Shown here piece by piece: positions 8,025 to 16,624 of a stretch of DNA of 64,000 nucleotides (positions within the stretch are counted from its first letter, which is position 1; the number at the start of each line of letters is the position of its first letter). Both the position numbers and the translations under genes were made by a program. Source of the DNA: Tamlana sp. I1 (GTDB lineage Bacteria > Bacteroidota > Bacteroidia > Flavobacteriales > Flavobacteriaceae); the NCBI RefSeq assembly GCF_015355625.1, contig NZ_JACLAF010000004.1, forward strand, positions 186,001 through 250,000, given 5' to 3'. The notes below the pieces were generated by a model that worked only from the letters and a program-made list of their open reading frames with translations, did not search any database and was not told the DNA's origin.

Positions 8025-10202
8025 ATGAAAAAAATATTTTTAGCAGCAGCCTTATTTTTTATGCTGTTTTCGGCCATAGCGCAATCAGGAAAAGAATCAT
8101 TAAATTCTAAGTCGGAATTAGAAATAGAAAAGAAAGTAAGTGCTTTATTGAATAAAATGACCTTAGAAGAGAAAATTGCAGAGATGACGCAAGACGCACC
8201 TGCAAATGATAGACTAGGTATTCCTGTTATGAAATACGGAGAAGCATTACATGGATTATGGCTCGTTCTCGATTATTACGGTAACACAACAGTTTACCCA
8301 CAAGCCGTAGCGTGTGCCTCAACTTGGGAGCCAGAACTTATTAAGAAAATGGCATCGCAAACAGCGAAAGAGGCTCGTGCTTTAGGGGTTACTCATTGTT
8401 ACTCTCCAAATTTAGATGTTTATGCAGGAGATGCACGCTATGGTCGTGTTGAAGAATCTTATGGTGAAGATCCATATTTGGTTTCACGAATGGGAGTTGC
8501 GTTTATTGAAGGTTTACAAGGTACAGGTGACGAACAATTTGATGAAAACCATGTTATTGCAACGGCAAAACATTTTGTGGGATACCCAGAAAACAGACGT
8601 GGTATAAATGGTGGTTTTAGCGACATGTCTGAACGTCGTTTGCGTGAGGTTTATCTTTCGTCGTTCGAGGCGGCAGTAAAAGAGGCAGGGGTAGGCTCTG
8701 TTATGCCAGGGCATCAAGATTTTAATGGTGTACCATGTCATATGAATACGTGGTTGTTAAAGGATATTTTAAGAGATGAATTAGGTTTTGATGGTTTTAT
8801 TGTGTCCGATAATAATGATGTAGGAAGATTGGAAACCATGCATTTTATTGCTGAAAACAGAACTGAAGCAGCTATCTTAGGATTAAAGGCAGGCGTTGAT
8901 ATGGACTTGGTCATAGGGAAGAACGTTGAATTGGCAACCTATCATAGCAATATTTTGAAGGATACCGTAATTAAGAATCCTTCATTGGAGAAATATATAA
9001 ACCAAGCCACATCACGTATTTTAACCGCAAAATATAAATTAGGTTTGTTTGATGCAGAACCAAAAGCGATTGACACAGAAACAGTAGAAGCAGGCACCGA
9101 TGAACATCGCGAGTTTGCATTGGAAATTGCAGAAAAATCTATTATCATGCTTAAAAATGATAATAATCTCTTACCACTAGATGTTTCAAAAATTAAATCT
9201 TTAGCTGTTATTGGTCCTAACGCTCACGAAGAACGTCCTAAAAAAGGAACTTATAAACTTTTGGGTGGTTATTCTGGGTTACCCCCATATTATGTTTCGG
9301 TTTTAGATGGTTTAAAGAAAAAAGTGGGAAAAAATGTAAAAATAAACTACGCAGAGGGTTGCGATATAGATAGTTTTTCTAAGGAGGGATTTCCTGAAGC
9401 TATTGCTGCAGCAAAAAAATCGGATGCTGTTGTATTAGTTGTAGGGAGCTCTCATAAAACCTGTGGTGAAGGTGGCGATCGCGCCGATCTTGATTTGTAT
9501 GGTGTGCAAAAAGAATTAGTAGAAGCTATTCATAAAACAGGAAAGCCGGTGATTGTAGTACTCATTAATGGCCGTCCATTGAGTATAAATTATATAGCAG
9601 AAAATATACCGTCTGTGCTAGAAACGTGGTATGGGGGTATGCGTGCTGGTGATGCTGTAGCCAATGTTATTTTCGGAGATGTAAACCCAGGAGGGAAACT
9701 TACCATGTCTTTTCCTCGATCGGTAGGACAAACTCCTGTAACATATTTAGAGCGTCCAGACTTTATAGGGTCTGGAAAAGGAAAGTATCGATTTAGTGAT
9801 AAATCACCTCTGTTTCCATTTGGTTATGGCCTAAGCTACACCACTTTTCAATACGGCGAACCAAAGCTTAAAAATGCGGTTATAAATGCTGATGGAACAA
9901 CAACGGTTTCAATTGAAGTGACCAATACAGGAAAAGTAAAAGGTGATGAGATTGTGCAAATGTACGTACGTGACGACTTTGCTTCTGTAGGGCGCTATCT
10001 CAAACTATTAAAAGGCTTTGAGCGTATTACATTAAAGCCCGGTGAGACTAAAACCGTTAGTTTTAAATTAGGTTTTGATGAATTGAACATCTTAAATCAA
10101 GATATGAAAAAGGTTGTAGAACCAGGTACTTTTACTATTTCAGTTGGGGCATCTTCTCAAGAAAAAGATCTAAAAACAGTTACTTTAAAGGTGAATAATT
10201 AA
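8025..10202 (+). CDS. Glycoside hydrolase family 3 (beta-glucosidase/xylosidase-like)
   Basis: A 725-residue exported exo-acting beta-glycosidase. A signal peptide (MKKIFLAAALFFMLFSAIAQ) is followed by the GH3 TIM barrel, the alpha/beta sandwich and a C-terminal fibronectin-III-like domain (from about residue 640, VTNTGKVKGDEIVQMYV). The nucleophile is Asp262 in FIVSDNNDVGRL. AKHFVGYPENR supplies the substrate-binding KHF. GEGGDRADL holds the likely acid/base Glu. In ulvan degradation such an enzyme could release terminal glucuronate or xylose, but GH3 specificity cannot be read from sequence. Its TAA stop overlaps the next ATG by one base (TAATG), so the next gene is probably translationally coupled. 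Confidence 0.92.
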   Translation: MKKIFLAAALFFMLFSAIAQSGKESLNSKSELEIEKKVSALLNKMTLEEKIAEMTQDAPANDRLGIPVMKYGEALHGLWLVLDYYGNTTVYPQAVACASTWEPELIKKMASQTAKEARALGVTHCYSPNLDVYAGDARYGRVEESYGEDPYLVSRMGVAFIEGLQGTGDEQFDENHVIATAKHFVGYPENRRGINGGFSDMSERRLREVYLSSFEAAVKEAGVGSVMPGHQDFNGVPCHMNTWLLKDILRDELGFDGFIVSDNNDVGRLETMHFIAENRTEAAILGLKAGVDMDLVIGKNVELATYHSNILKDTVIKNPSLEKYINQATSRILTAKYKLGLFDAEPKAIDTETVEAGTDEHREFALEIAEKSIIMLKNDNNLLPLDVSKIKSLAVIGPNAHEERPKKGTYKLLGGYSGLPPYYVSVLDGLKKKVGKNVKINYAEGCDIDSFSKEGFPEAIAAAKKSDAVVLVVGSSHKTCGEGGDRADLDLYGVQKELVEAIHKTGKPVIVVLINGRPLSINYIAENIPSVLETWYGGMRAGDAVANVIFGDVNPGGKLTMSFPRSVGQTPVTYLERPDFIGSGKGKYRFSDKSPLFPFGYGLSYTTFQYGEPKLKNAVINADGTTTVSIEVTNTGKVKGDEIVQMYVRDDFASVGRYLKLLKGFERITLKPGETKTVSFKLGFDELNILNQDMKKVVEPGTFTISVGASSQEKDLKTVTLKVNN

Positions 10203-11452
10203 TGCGGATTCAAATTAAAATTTTTGTTGTTTTTCTAACCTTAATAACAAGCTATACTTGTATTGCGCAAACCTTTAATTTGCAACAGCCTTTAGTGAAT
10301 CAGGATGTAGTTTTTAAAGAAAAAGGAGGATTGGTTGCTGTAGAAGCCGAATATTTTAATAAACAAACGCATTCAGAAATTAGACAATGGTACCGTACAA
10401 CAAAAGACAGCGCTGCTATTGTTGGGCGTGATGAAGACGCTAATCATTATTTAAACGCGAGTAATTATAGTTATATCGAAGTGTTGCCAGATACCAGAGT
10501 AACCCATGATGATGTCATTGTTAGAGGAGAAAATTTTTCTAATAAGCCAGGGCAATTGGCTGTAGTGAGCTATAAGGTTAATTTTAGTTCTCCAGGCCGC
10601 TATTATGTATGGGTGCGCGCCATGAGTACCGGTAGTGAAGACAATGGCCTTCATGTGGGATTAAATGGTAATTGGCCTGAACATGGACAACGTATGCAGT
10701 GGTGTGCAGGAAGAACATATTGGATGTGGGAAAGTAAGCAACGAACTAAAGAGGAACACTGTGGTGTACCACATAAGATATATTTAGAAGTGCCTAATGC
10801 TGGAATTCATGACGTTCAATTTAGTATGCGTGAAGATGGGTTTGAGTTTGATAAGTTTGTGCTATCTAACGATATTAATTATGTGCCCATCGATATAGGT
10901 CCTACTGTGTTATTAGCAGCAGGTAATTTGCCTAAGTCTGATAATTCTAAACCCGAATTGTCCTATTTTCAAACTATAGCAAGAAGTCTTCCTGGCAATA
11001 AGTATATCGCCGCTCAAGAATTTCCTGTTGAAGGAACACATTTTTATAAAAATGGTAAAAATTGGATGGCTATAAATCCTAAAAAACATAAAAAAGCACA
11101 AACATCAAAAACCTTCAATTTTGAGAGTGGTCGCTACGATGTTATTTTTGTCGGAGTAGGCGAAAATGATGGCCGTTCAACATTTCGTATAAAACTTAAT
11201 GAGACAGAACTAGGCGTATACCAACCCCCAATAACACCAGTGCTTTGGGAAGAAGGAAAACGGTTTAATGGATTTTGGAAGAATGTTAAACTTAAAAAAG
11301 GTGATAAAATAACCATTGAAGCCCAAGTAGCTACAGATGGAACGGAATGGACTCGCGCACGTTGGGCAGGTCTTGTTTTTACGCCGGTAGGACAAGGAGA
11401 GATTGTGCAAGAGTCACCATCAACTTACACGTTTTACAAAAAGAATAAATAG
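10202..11452 (+). CDS. Exported carbohydrate-binding-like protein, function unknown
   Basis: A 416-residue protein with a signal peptide (cleavage near CIAQ). I do not recognise a catalytic family. Two beta-rich modules are visible. Residues about 45-220 resemble the CBM35/GH115 C-terminal type, with AVEAEYFNKQTH, SPGRYYVWVRAMSTG and an aromatic-rich stretch MQWCAGRTYWMWESKQR. The second module, about 265-410 (AAQEFPVEGTHFYKNGKNW, RYDVIFVGVGENDGRSTFRIKLN), looks like a further jelly-roll carbohydrate-binding domain. Two cysteines flank the aromatic stretch. It is coupled to GH3 by a one-base overlap and followed after 7 bases by the nucleoside-hydrolase-like gene. A substrate-binding or auxiliary role to GH3 is inferred. 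Confidence 0.6.
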   Translation: MRIQIKIFVVFLTLITSYTCIAQTFNLQQPLVNQDVVFKEKGGLVAVEAEYFNKQTHSEIRQWYRTTKDSAAIVGRDEDANHYLNASNYSYIEVLPDTRVTHDDVIVRGENFSNKPGQLAVVSYKVNFSSPGRYYVWVRAMSTGSEDNGLHVGLNGNWPEHGQRMQWCAGRTYWMWESKQRTKEEHCGVPHKIYLEVPNAGIHDVQFSMREDGFEFDKFVLSNDINYVPIDIGPTVLLAAGNLPKSDNSKPELSYFQTIARSLPGNKYIAAQEFPVEGTHFYKNGKNWMAINPKKHKKAQTSKTFNFESGRYDVIFVGVGENDGRSTFRIKLNETELGVYQPPITPVLWEEGKRFNGFWKNVKLKKGDKITIEAQVATDGTEWTRARWAGLVFTPVGQGEIVQESPSTYTFYKKNK

Positions 11453-11459
11453 AAATCAT

Positions 11460-12308
11460 ATGAATAAATTAGCTTTATTACTGTTAACCATTTTAATTTC
11501 TACCAGTTTAACAGCTCAGCCAACAATAAAACCTCCAAAGGGCCGAATCGCCATAGTGGCAGATGGTAATTCTCCAGACCCAGACGATTTAGGTGGTACA
11601 GCAGTTTCATTGGCATTATTACGTGCTACAGGTTTAGAAAATAAATTAGTGCATTATTCCCATAGCTGTGATTTGGTTCGCGTAGCTCGTATTTCGGAAG
11701 CGGCTGAATACGAAAGGCATGCCATGATGCAAACCGCTTGCGATGGAACAGCAAGGCGCTGGGGTGGTTTTGAAAAGCTAACCTTTTTTGATGCCAAATG
11801 GCAGCTAGATGATACTATAAAAGATTTGAGTAAAGCTATAAATAACTCGTCTGAAGCCGATCCACTTTGGATTATTGAAGCTGGTGAACCTGATATTATT
11901 GGATTTGCTTTAGCAGCTTCAAAAAAAGAGAAACATCCATTTGTTAAGGTGGTAACACATCACCCCGCTAACGATGATGCTGGCGATTTTTATACTTGGC
12001 AAAGTATTCTAGATTTTGGAGTGGATGAAGTGCGTATCCCAGATCAAAATATGAATTTAAAAGTAGATGAATCACATTTGGATTGGGCAAAAAACCATAA
12101 AGATGATAGAGTAAAATTTGTTTGGCTTATGGGAAAGTTAGCTGAAGTTGATGATGTGGTGAAGTTTCAAAAAGGTAAATGGGACTGCTCCGACGCAGGA
12201 ATGGTTTTATACTGGATAACAGGTGCGACCAATAACGGAATAAAATTAGGGACAGTAGAGCACGTAAGATCTTTATTAGAAAATTTTATTGTTAAAAATT
12301 CAAAGTAA
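11460..12308 (+). CDS. Exported nucleoside-hydrolase-like (DUF1593-like) protein
   Basis: A 282-residue protein starting at the ATG at 11460; an in-frame upstream extension to 11403 lies inside the previous gene and lacks a signal peptide. The signal peptide is MNKLALLLLTILISTSLTAQ. The sequence RIAIVADGNSPDPDDLGG resembles the Asp-rich Ca-binding start of inosine-uridine nucleoside hydrolase folds (DxNxxxDD type), and WIIEAGEPDIIGFALAA and KVVTHHPAND fit the same fold. Members in PULs are thought to act on glycosides rather than nucleosides, and the substrate here is unknown. It forms a tight trio with GH3 and the carbohydrate-binding-like protein, which suggests a joint step on one oligosaccharide. 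Confidence 0.6.
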   Translation: MNKLALLLLTILISTSLTAQPTIKPPKGRIAIVADGNSPDPDDLGGTAVSLALLRATGLENKLVHYSHSCDLVRVARISEAAEYERHAMMQTACDGTARRWGGFEKLTFFDAKWQLDDTIKDLSKAINNSSEADPLWIIEAGEPDIIGFALAASKKEKHPFVKVVTHHPANDDAGDFYTWQSILDFGVDEVRIPDQNMNLKVDESHLDWAKNHKDDRVKFVWLMGKLAEVDDVVKFQKGKWDCSDAGMVLYWITGATNNGIKLGTVEHVRSLLENFIVKNSK

Positions 12309-12408
12309 AATCAACTCAGTTTATAATTTGAATATAGTGTTTTATTCTATGTAATAAAATGCATTTTATTGAAAAAAATAAAGAAAAAATGAGTTTTTAA
12401 GGGTCGAG

Positions 12409-12453
12409 CAGGGTAAAGCAGGATAAGAATAGTTTTAAACCATATTAACTTTA
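12409..12453 (+). promoter_or_regulatory. Promoter of the 12.5 kb secreted protein (site B, best copy)
   Basis: CAGGGTAAAGCAGGATAA from 12409 consists of two CAGGRTAA half-sites with 10-bp period. A -7-like box TAACTTTA lies at 12446-12453, with 25 bp from the G of the second CAG (12421) to its first T. Similarity to site A continues on both sides (TCGAG upstream, AAT-GTTTT downstream). The start codon is 61 bases beyond the box. A GCATTTTATT-type palindrome at about 12353-12370 lies upstream and is of unknown relevance. Confidence 0.62.
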
Positions 12454-12514
12454 TAGTCGGACACTTAGGTGTTTAGAACTAAATTTTATTAATAACCAAT
12501 TAAAACTATTTATT

Positions 12515-13336
12515 ATGAGAAAAATTACTTTAAAATTTATTGCTGCATTATTCTTTTGTGCATTTGCTTTACAGGTGCAAGCTCAAGGTAATGCTTTTGA
12601 TCATATGGAAGCAACCTATATGATTAAAGTAGATGGTGAAGATTTGTATTTAACTTTACCAGACCAAACCCCACCAATATTTGGAACTTGGGAACAAAAA
12701 CTGACATATCAACCTCTAAATACCGCTAAACCAGAATTGCAACAGTTTAAGACGGTTAAAGTTCCAGATGGTGCAATAGGATCAGGGTTTTATTATTTAG
12801 AATCTGTTATTGCAGGAAGAGGATTGGTTGAAATTTTACAATCTGATGTCGATTCACCTGTAATAGGTGTTAAAGGAAATACGACTGCAGCTCCTAGTCC
12901 TGATGGTTTAGATGTGTGGAATCCAACGAGAAATTCTGGAACTCAAATATTTAGTGAGAATACATGTGCAACTTGTAGTTGGGCTGGAAAAGCTAAGCGA
13001 AGAATTCAAACTGCTGGTGATGGTCTTGAAGTAAAATTAAACGGTGGTGCAGGTGTTACGTTTTCTTGGGAAGCCACTACTTTAAGTAATTCGAAGTTTG
13101 ATACAAGCTCGGTGTTTGTTTCAAACCCAGTAAAAGAAGTACTTTCTATTGGTGGTTTGACCTCTAATTTTGAGCAAGTTTCAGTTTATTCTTTACTAGG
13201 TAAAGAGGTGATAACAAGAAAATTAAATGGCAATTCGTCAATGGAATTAGATGTTAATGCACTGGTTGCTGGAATCTACATTGTAGAATTTCAAGGTAAA
13301 GGTGTTGGCTTCTCAAAAAAGATTATTAAGCAGTAG
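12515..13336 (+). CDS. T9SS-secreted protein with putative beta-trefoil-like binding domain
   Basis: A 273-residue protein with a clear signal peptide (ending QVQAQ). The C-terminal T9SS type A sorting domain spans about 195-273, with FVSNPVKEVLSIGGL, VYSLLGKEV and LVAGIYIVEF. The central 165 residues (YMIKVDGEDLYLTLPD, WEQKLTYQPL, QQFKTVKV) have the YxI..G.YLT and QxF patterns of ricin-like or glycan-binding beta-trefoil modules, but the match is loose and no catalytic residues stand out. A CATC pair (Cys149/152 region) is notable. It is a single-gene unit under promoter site B with a strong terminator, so it is probably made in large amounts and displayed or released at the surface. A glycan-binding role is a guess. 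Confidence 0.7.
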   Translation: MRKITLKFIAALFFCAFALQVQAQGNAFDHMEATYMIKVDGEDLYLTLPDQTPPIFGTWEQKLTYQPLNTAKPELQQFKTVKVPDGAIGSGFYYLESVIAGRGLVEILQSDVDSPVIGVKGNTTAAPSPDGLDVWNPTRNSGTQIFSENTCATCSWAGKAKRRIQTAGDGLEVKLNGGAGVTFSWEATTLSNSKFDTSSVFVSNPVKEVLSIGGLTSNFEQVSVYSLLGKEVITRKLNGNSSMELDVNALVAGIYIVEFQGKGVGFSKKIIKQ

Positions 13337-13368
13337 TCGTAGACGAAATCATCTGTAATTAAAATTTT

Positions 13369-13405
13369 AAAAATCATTCTATTTTTTAGTAGAATGATTT
13401 TTTTA
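13369..13405 (+). terminator. Rho-independent terminator after the 12.5 kb gene
   Basis: Arms AAAATCATTCTA and TAGAATGATTTT form a 12-bp stem with a roughly 8-base T-rich loop and a T-run (to 13404). It isolates the 12.5 kb gene as a monocistronic unit. Confidence 0.85.
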
Positions 13406-13437
13406 TACCATAAAAACTAAAGAAAATAATAAAGAAT

Positions 13438-13752
13438 ATGCAAAGAATAGCTTTTAAGATGAAATTGAATAAAGGTCAAAAACAAGCCTATAAATCACGT
13501 CATGATAAGTTGTGGCCAGAGCTAAAACAGTTACTTAAAGAAGCAGGGGTTAGCGAATACTCGATATTTTTAGATGAAGATACCGACACGCTTTTTGCCT
13601 TTCAAAAAGTTTCAGGGAATAATAACTCTCAAGATTTGGCTAATAACGACATTGTTAAAAAGTGGTGGGATTTTATGGCGGATATTATGGAAGTAAACCC
13701 AGATAATTCGCCAGTTACCATGCCTTTGGAAGAGTTGTTTTACTTGGACTAA
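13438..13752 (+). CDS. rhaM: L-rhamnose mutarotase
   Basis: A 104-residue cytoplasmic protein of the L-rhamnose mutarotase (RhaM/YiiL) family, which interconverts alpha- and beta-L-rhamnopyranose. The start MQRIAFKMKLNKGQ is typical, YKSRHDKLWPEL carries the conserved catalytic His, and the C-terminal KKWWDFMADIMEVNPDNSPV matches the family pattern. Length is as usual (about 104). It indicates that the locus yields free rhamnose, in line with the GH78 and GH106 enzymes. It follows a terminator and no CAGG element precedes it, so its promoter is unclear. No rhamnose isomerase, kinase or aldolase gene is in the window. Confidence 0.93.
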   Translation: MQRIAFKMKLNKGQKQAYKSRHDKLWPELKQLLKEAGVSEYSIFLDEDTDTLFAFQKVSGNNNSQDLANNDIVKKWWDFMADIMEVNPDNSPVTMPLEELFYLD

Positions 13753-13785
13753 AAAGTTGATTACAAATGTGCTACATTTCTACCC

Positions 13786-13828
13786 CTGTAAAGCAGTACA
13801 GCCATTATTACGAAAGATTATAACTTTA
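13786..13828 (+). promoter_or_regulatory. Promoter of the 13.9 kb lyase (site C)
   Basis: CTGTAAAGCAGTACA from 13786 keeps the TAAAGCAG core of the tandem CAGG element. A -7-like box TAACTTTA lies at 13821-13828, again exactly 25 bp from the G of the second CAG (13796) to its first T. The start codon at 13858 is 29 bases after the box. The first half-site is degenerate. Confidence 0.52.
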
Positions 13829-13857
13829 GCTGTTAAACAAACTAAACAGCTAAAAAT

Positions 13858-16317
13858 ATGATAAATAGAAAATTAAAGAGATGTAAGAGGTTTAAAACCA
13901 TATGGTTATTAGGGTTTTTAATGTTTTCTTGCTTTTTGCATGCTCAGGTTGTATTGGAAAATGAGATTAATATAACCGATTTAGGTTTACACTTTGATGG
14001 TAATCAAGTTCCAAGCGGTACTGCAAATACAGGAGATAATGCGCCTTACGATTATTATTTTGGAAAAAACATTTCTGCACATGGTGATTGTATAAAAACC
14101 TACGGTGATTATGTTTTTATGACTTGGTATAAAGGTGGAAAGGCAGAGCGCCATGTCATGCTAACGCGGTACAATACCAAAACGGGAACTAAGGCAACGA
14201 TTGAGTTTCCGCACAGACATACTGGCTTTCAAAATCAATATTGGATTGGTGAATCCCACAACACGATTGCTGTAGGAATAAGTCCTTTAAATGGATCGAT
14301 TCATTTGCTTTACGATATGCATGCCTATAGTGCAACTAAACCATCTAATGGTAGTTTGGCTAATGATTATTTTAGGTATTCGTATTCCTTAGCAAACGTT
14401 GCTTCCTTACCAGATGCCGATTTTACTTTAGATAAATTTGTTCAAAGTAGTAGTGGAAACTATAAGCATTTAAGAATGCCTGGAGCTGCACCGCAATCTG
14501 AATTTGTTGCATTAACCTATCCTAAATTCTTTTTAAATGATGGTGGCGAACTATTTATGCTAATGCGTGAAGGCGGCAACAATAACGGGATGTATAAATT
14601 TATAAAATACGATGCTAGTACAGGAAACTGGGGTAATTTCACAGATTTCAATGCCTTAAATGCAAAAAATCAACCTGGTATAACTTATAATTGGGGTCTT
14701 TATGGAGAAATGAAATACCTTAACGGAAAGTTACGTATTGGTTTTCAAAGAAGATCTGCTAATAATAATGATAAATACGAATACCAAAATGGGGTGTATT
14801 ATGCCTATTCCGATGACCAAAGTGGCGCAACAGGTTGGAAAAATTATAAAGGAGAACCTTTTTCTGTGCCTTTATATGATGCTGATTTGATTAAAGTAAT
14901 GGAACCAGGCGATTATGTGCAAGGAACCGATAAAAACGCGCTTCGTATTGTAGATGGTTTCGATTGGACCGTAACAGAAAATGGTGATGTGCATATTATT
15001 AGTAAAGTAAAGGATAATCAGTTTAATGTTACTAAATATTTGCATACGTATAAACCTTCAGGCGCAACAAGTTTTACGACATCTGATAATTTTTCTGGAG
15101 GAGGTTCAGAATTATATACATCCGGTGATAGTGTTTTTTTAATTGGACTTAGTAATGGACGTGTTTTTATAGAAAGTGCTCAAGGAGGGACCAATAATTT
15201 CACAAGAATTTATGAGGCTACTTCTGGTAGAACTTTTGATCATGGAGTGGTGCATATTAATGAAGGTAAAGTTTATTATTACTTGATGGAAAATAAATCG
15301 GGTAATGCTCAGCCATTATATTTACAAATAATAGATCTAGATATTATAAAAGAACCGTTTAGGGTATCGCTAACTTCCCCTATGGATGGTACTACTTATG
15401 ATGTTGGCGAGACAGTACAAATAGCTGCAGAAGCTACCGATGAAAATGGTAGTATTTCTAAAGTAGAATTTCTGGTTAATGGTACTTATTTTAGCGAAGA
15501 TAATACCGCTCCTTATACGGTTGACTGGACGCCAAGCACAGACGGTACTTATACCGTACAAGCTGTGGCTTACAATGCTTCAAGTCAAACGGTGAACTCT
15601 TCTGAAATTACTGTAAATTTTAAGATTTTCGATCCAAATGATTTAACTGGAGACATATACAGATTAAAAAACTATGTTACTGGAAAATATATCCACTCTG
15701 TAGGGGCTGATGTTGTCGAAAGTGATACCGGCACAAATGAAGTTCCTGGTGATAAGGAATGGGAGTTTGTAAAAGCTGGTAATTATTACAATATAGAAAG
15801 CAAAAGAACGGATAAAGGTATTTTGAGAGCAGCTGGAAATCCTGCAAATGATTTAATAAATACGGGTTTTGGTGCTCCAAGAGAAGATAGCGATAAACAG
15901 TTTTCTGTGGTTTATAACAGTGCAGACCAAACCTACCAATTTGTAACTAGAAATAACTCTCATTACATTTACCATAATCCTAATGGTATCATAGAACATG
16001 TTGGGAGTTCGGATGCGAGATCTAAATGGATTGTCGAATCTAATACGCTTAGTACACCAGATATAGACTCCAACGCTTTTGGAGTGAAAATTTATCCGAA
16101 TCCAGCGAATAATCAATTTACCATTAGTTTGAATAATTTGGAGGGCTTGGCTTATGTAGACATATATGATATGCTTGGTAAATCTGTTTTTAAAACTAAA
16201 ATGACTTCAGGTAAACTAAAGATTGATAGCCAAATGAAATTTAATTCAGGTCTTTACATGATTAAAATTTCTAATGGAAATAACGCTACGGTATATAAAA
16301 AGCTACTTGTAAATTAG
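13858..16317 (+). CDS. T9SS-secreted BNR-propeller polysaccharide lyase, PL24-like candidate ulvan lyase
   Basis: An 819-residue multidomain secreted protein. A signal peptide ends near CFLHAQ. A BNR-type seven-bladed propeller spans about 35-490; His-containing segments such as HGDCIKTYGDYVFMTWY, HRHTGFQNQYW and SIHLLYDMHAYS resemble ulvan lyases of PL24/PL25. An Ig-like domain follows (about 500-580, SPMDGTTYDVGETVQIAAEA), then a beta-trefoil-like module (about 592-730, YRLKNYVTGKYIHS, QFVTRNNSHYIYHN), then a T9SS tail (about 740-819, VKIYPNPANNQF, GLYMIKI). It would cut ulvan endolytically outside the cell by beta-elimination. The trefoil-like module may be the substrate-binding domain. 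The PL24 assignment is by overall likeness; the other option is an uncharacterised BNR_4 lyase family. Confidence 0.72.
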   Translation: MINRKLKRCKRFKTIWLLGFLMFSCFLHAQVVLENEINITDLGLHFDGNQVPSGTANTGDNAPYDYYFGKNISAHGDCIKTYGDYVFMTWYKGGKAERHVMLTRYNTKTGTKATIEFPHRHTGFQNQYWIGESHNTIAVGISPLNGSIHLLYDMHAYSATKPSNGSLANDYFRYSYSLANVASLPDADFTLDKFVQSSSGNYKHLRMPGAAPQSEFVALTYPKFFLNDGGELFMLMREGGNNNGMYKFIKYDASTGNWGNFTDFNALNAKNQPGITYNWGLYGEMKYLNGKLRIGFQRRSANNNDKYEYQNGVYYAYSDDQSGATGWKNYKGEPFSVPLYDADLIKVMEPGDYVQGTDKNALRIVDGFDWTVTENGDVHIISKVKDNQFNVTKYLHTYKPSGATSFTTSDNFSGGGSELYTSGDSVFLIGLSNGRVFIESAQGGTNNFTRIYEATSGRTFDHGVVHINEGKVYYYLMENKSGNAQPLYLQIIDLDIIKEPFRVSLTSPMDGTTYDVGETVQIAAEATDENGSISKVEFLVNGTYFSEDNTAPYTVDWTPSTDGTYTVQAVAYNASSQTVNSSEITVNFKIFDPNDLTGDIYRLKNYVTGKYIHSVGADVVESDTGTNEVPGDKEWEFVKAGNYYNIESKRTDKGILRAAGNPANDLINTGFGAPREDSDKQFSVVYNSADQTYQFVTRNNSHYIYHNPNGIIEHVGSSDARSKWIVESNTLSTPDIDSNAFGVKIYPNPANNQFTISLNNLEGLAYVDIYDMLGKSVFKTKMTSGKLKIDSQMKFNSGLYMIKISNGNNATVYKKLLVN

Positions 16318-16339
16318 AAAAGTTTGTCTTCAATGGAAG

Positions 16340-16469
16340 AAGCTGTCTAAAAAGTTAAAACAATTGTCATTCTGTGCTTGACACTGAATCTCATTATATT
16401 GAAATTCAATAATTTTAAGGATCTGAAATAAATTCAGATTGAGGTAAAAACAACTTTTTAGGCAGCCTC
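16340..16469. repeat. Inverted-repeat element, copy 1 (MITE/REP-like)
   Basis: A roughly 130-bp element bounded by inverted ends AGCTGTCTAAAAAGTT (16341-16356) and AACTTTTTAGGCAGCCTC (16452-16469). Inside, TCATTCTGTGCTTGACAC near the left and AAATAAATTCAGATTG near the right can pair as a second, inner hairpin. A second copy is at 56643-56771 with the same architecture. It encodes nothing. The gap 16318-16624 otherwise contains only 155 bases before the GH78 gene. There a partial motif TAAAACAG (16560-16567) lies 24 bp from TAGTCTCA, too weak to call a promoter. Confidence 0.75.
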
Positions 16470-16624
16470 TTTACCGAAATAAGTAAAAAGCGCTATGCTG
16501 TAAGTCACGGCTAAAGGAACAAAAGTGTAACCATGCTTTTTAACAATATTCAATCCATATAAAACAGTTCTATTCACAGTATCATAATATTAGTCTCATA
16601 AAAGTTCAATTTAAATTTTGATTC

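Noticed and set aside
16560-16598. Sixth copy of the CAGG element upstream of the first GH78
   Set aside because: Only TAAAACAG is present without the first half-site, and the downstream TAGTCTCA is at 24 bp and a poor -7 match.
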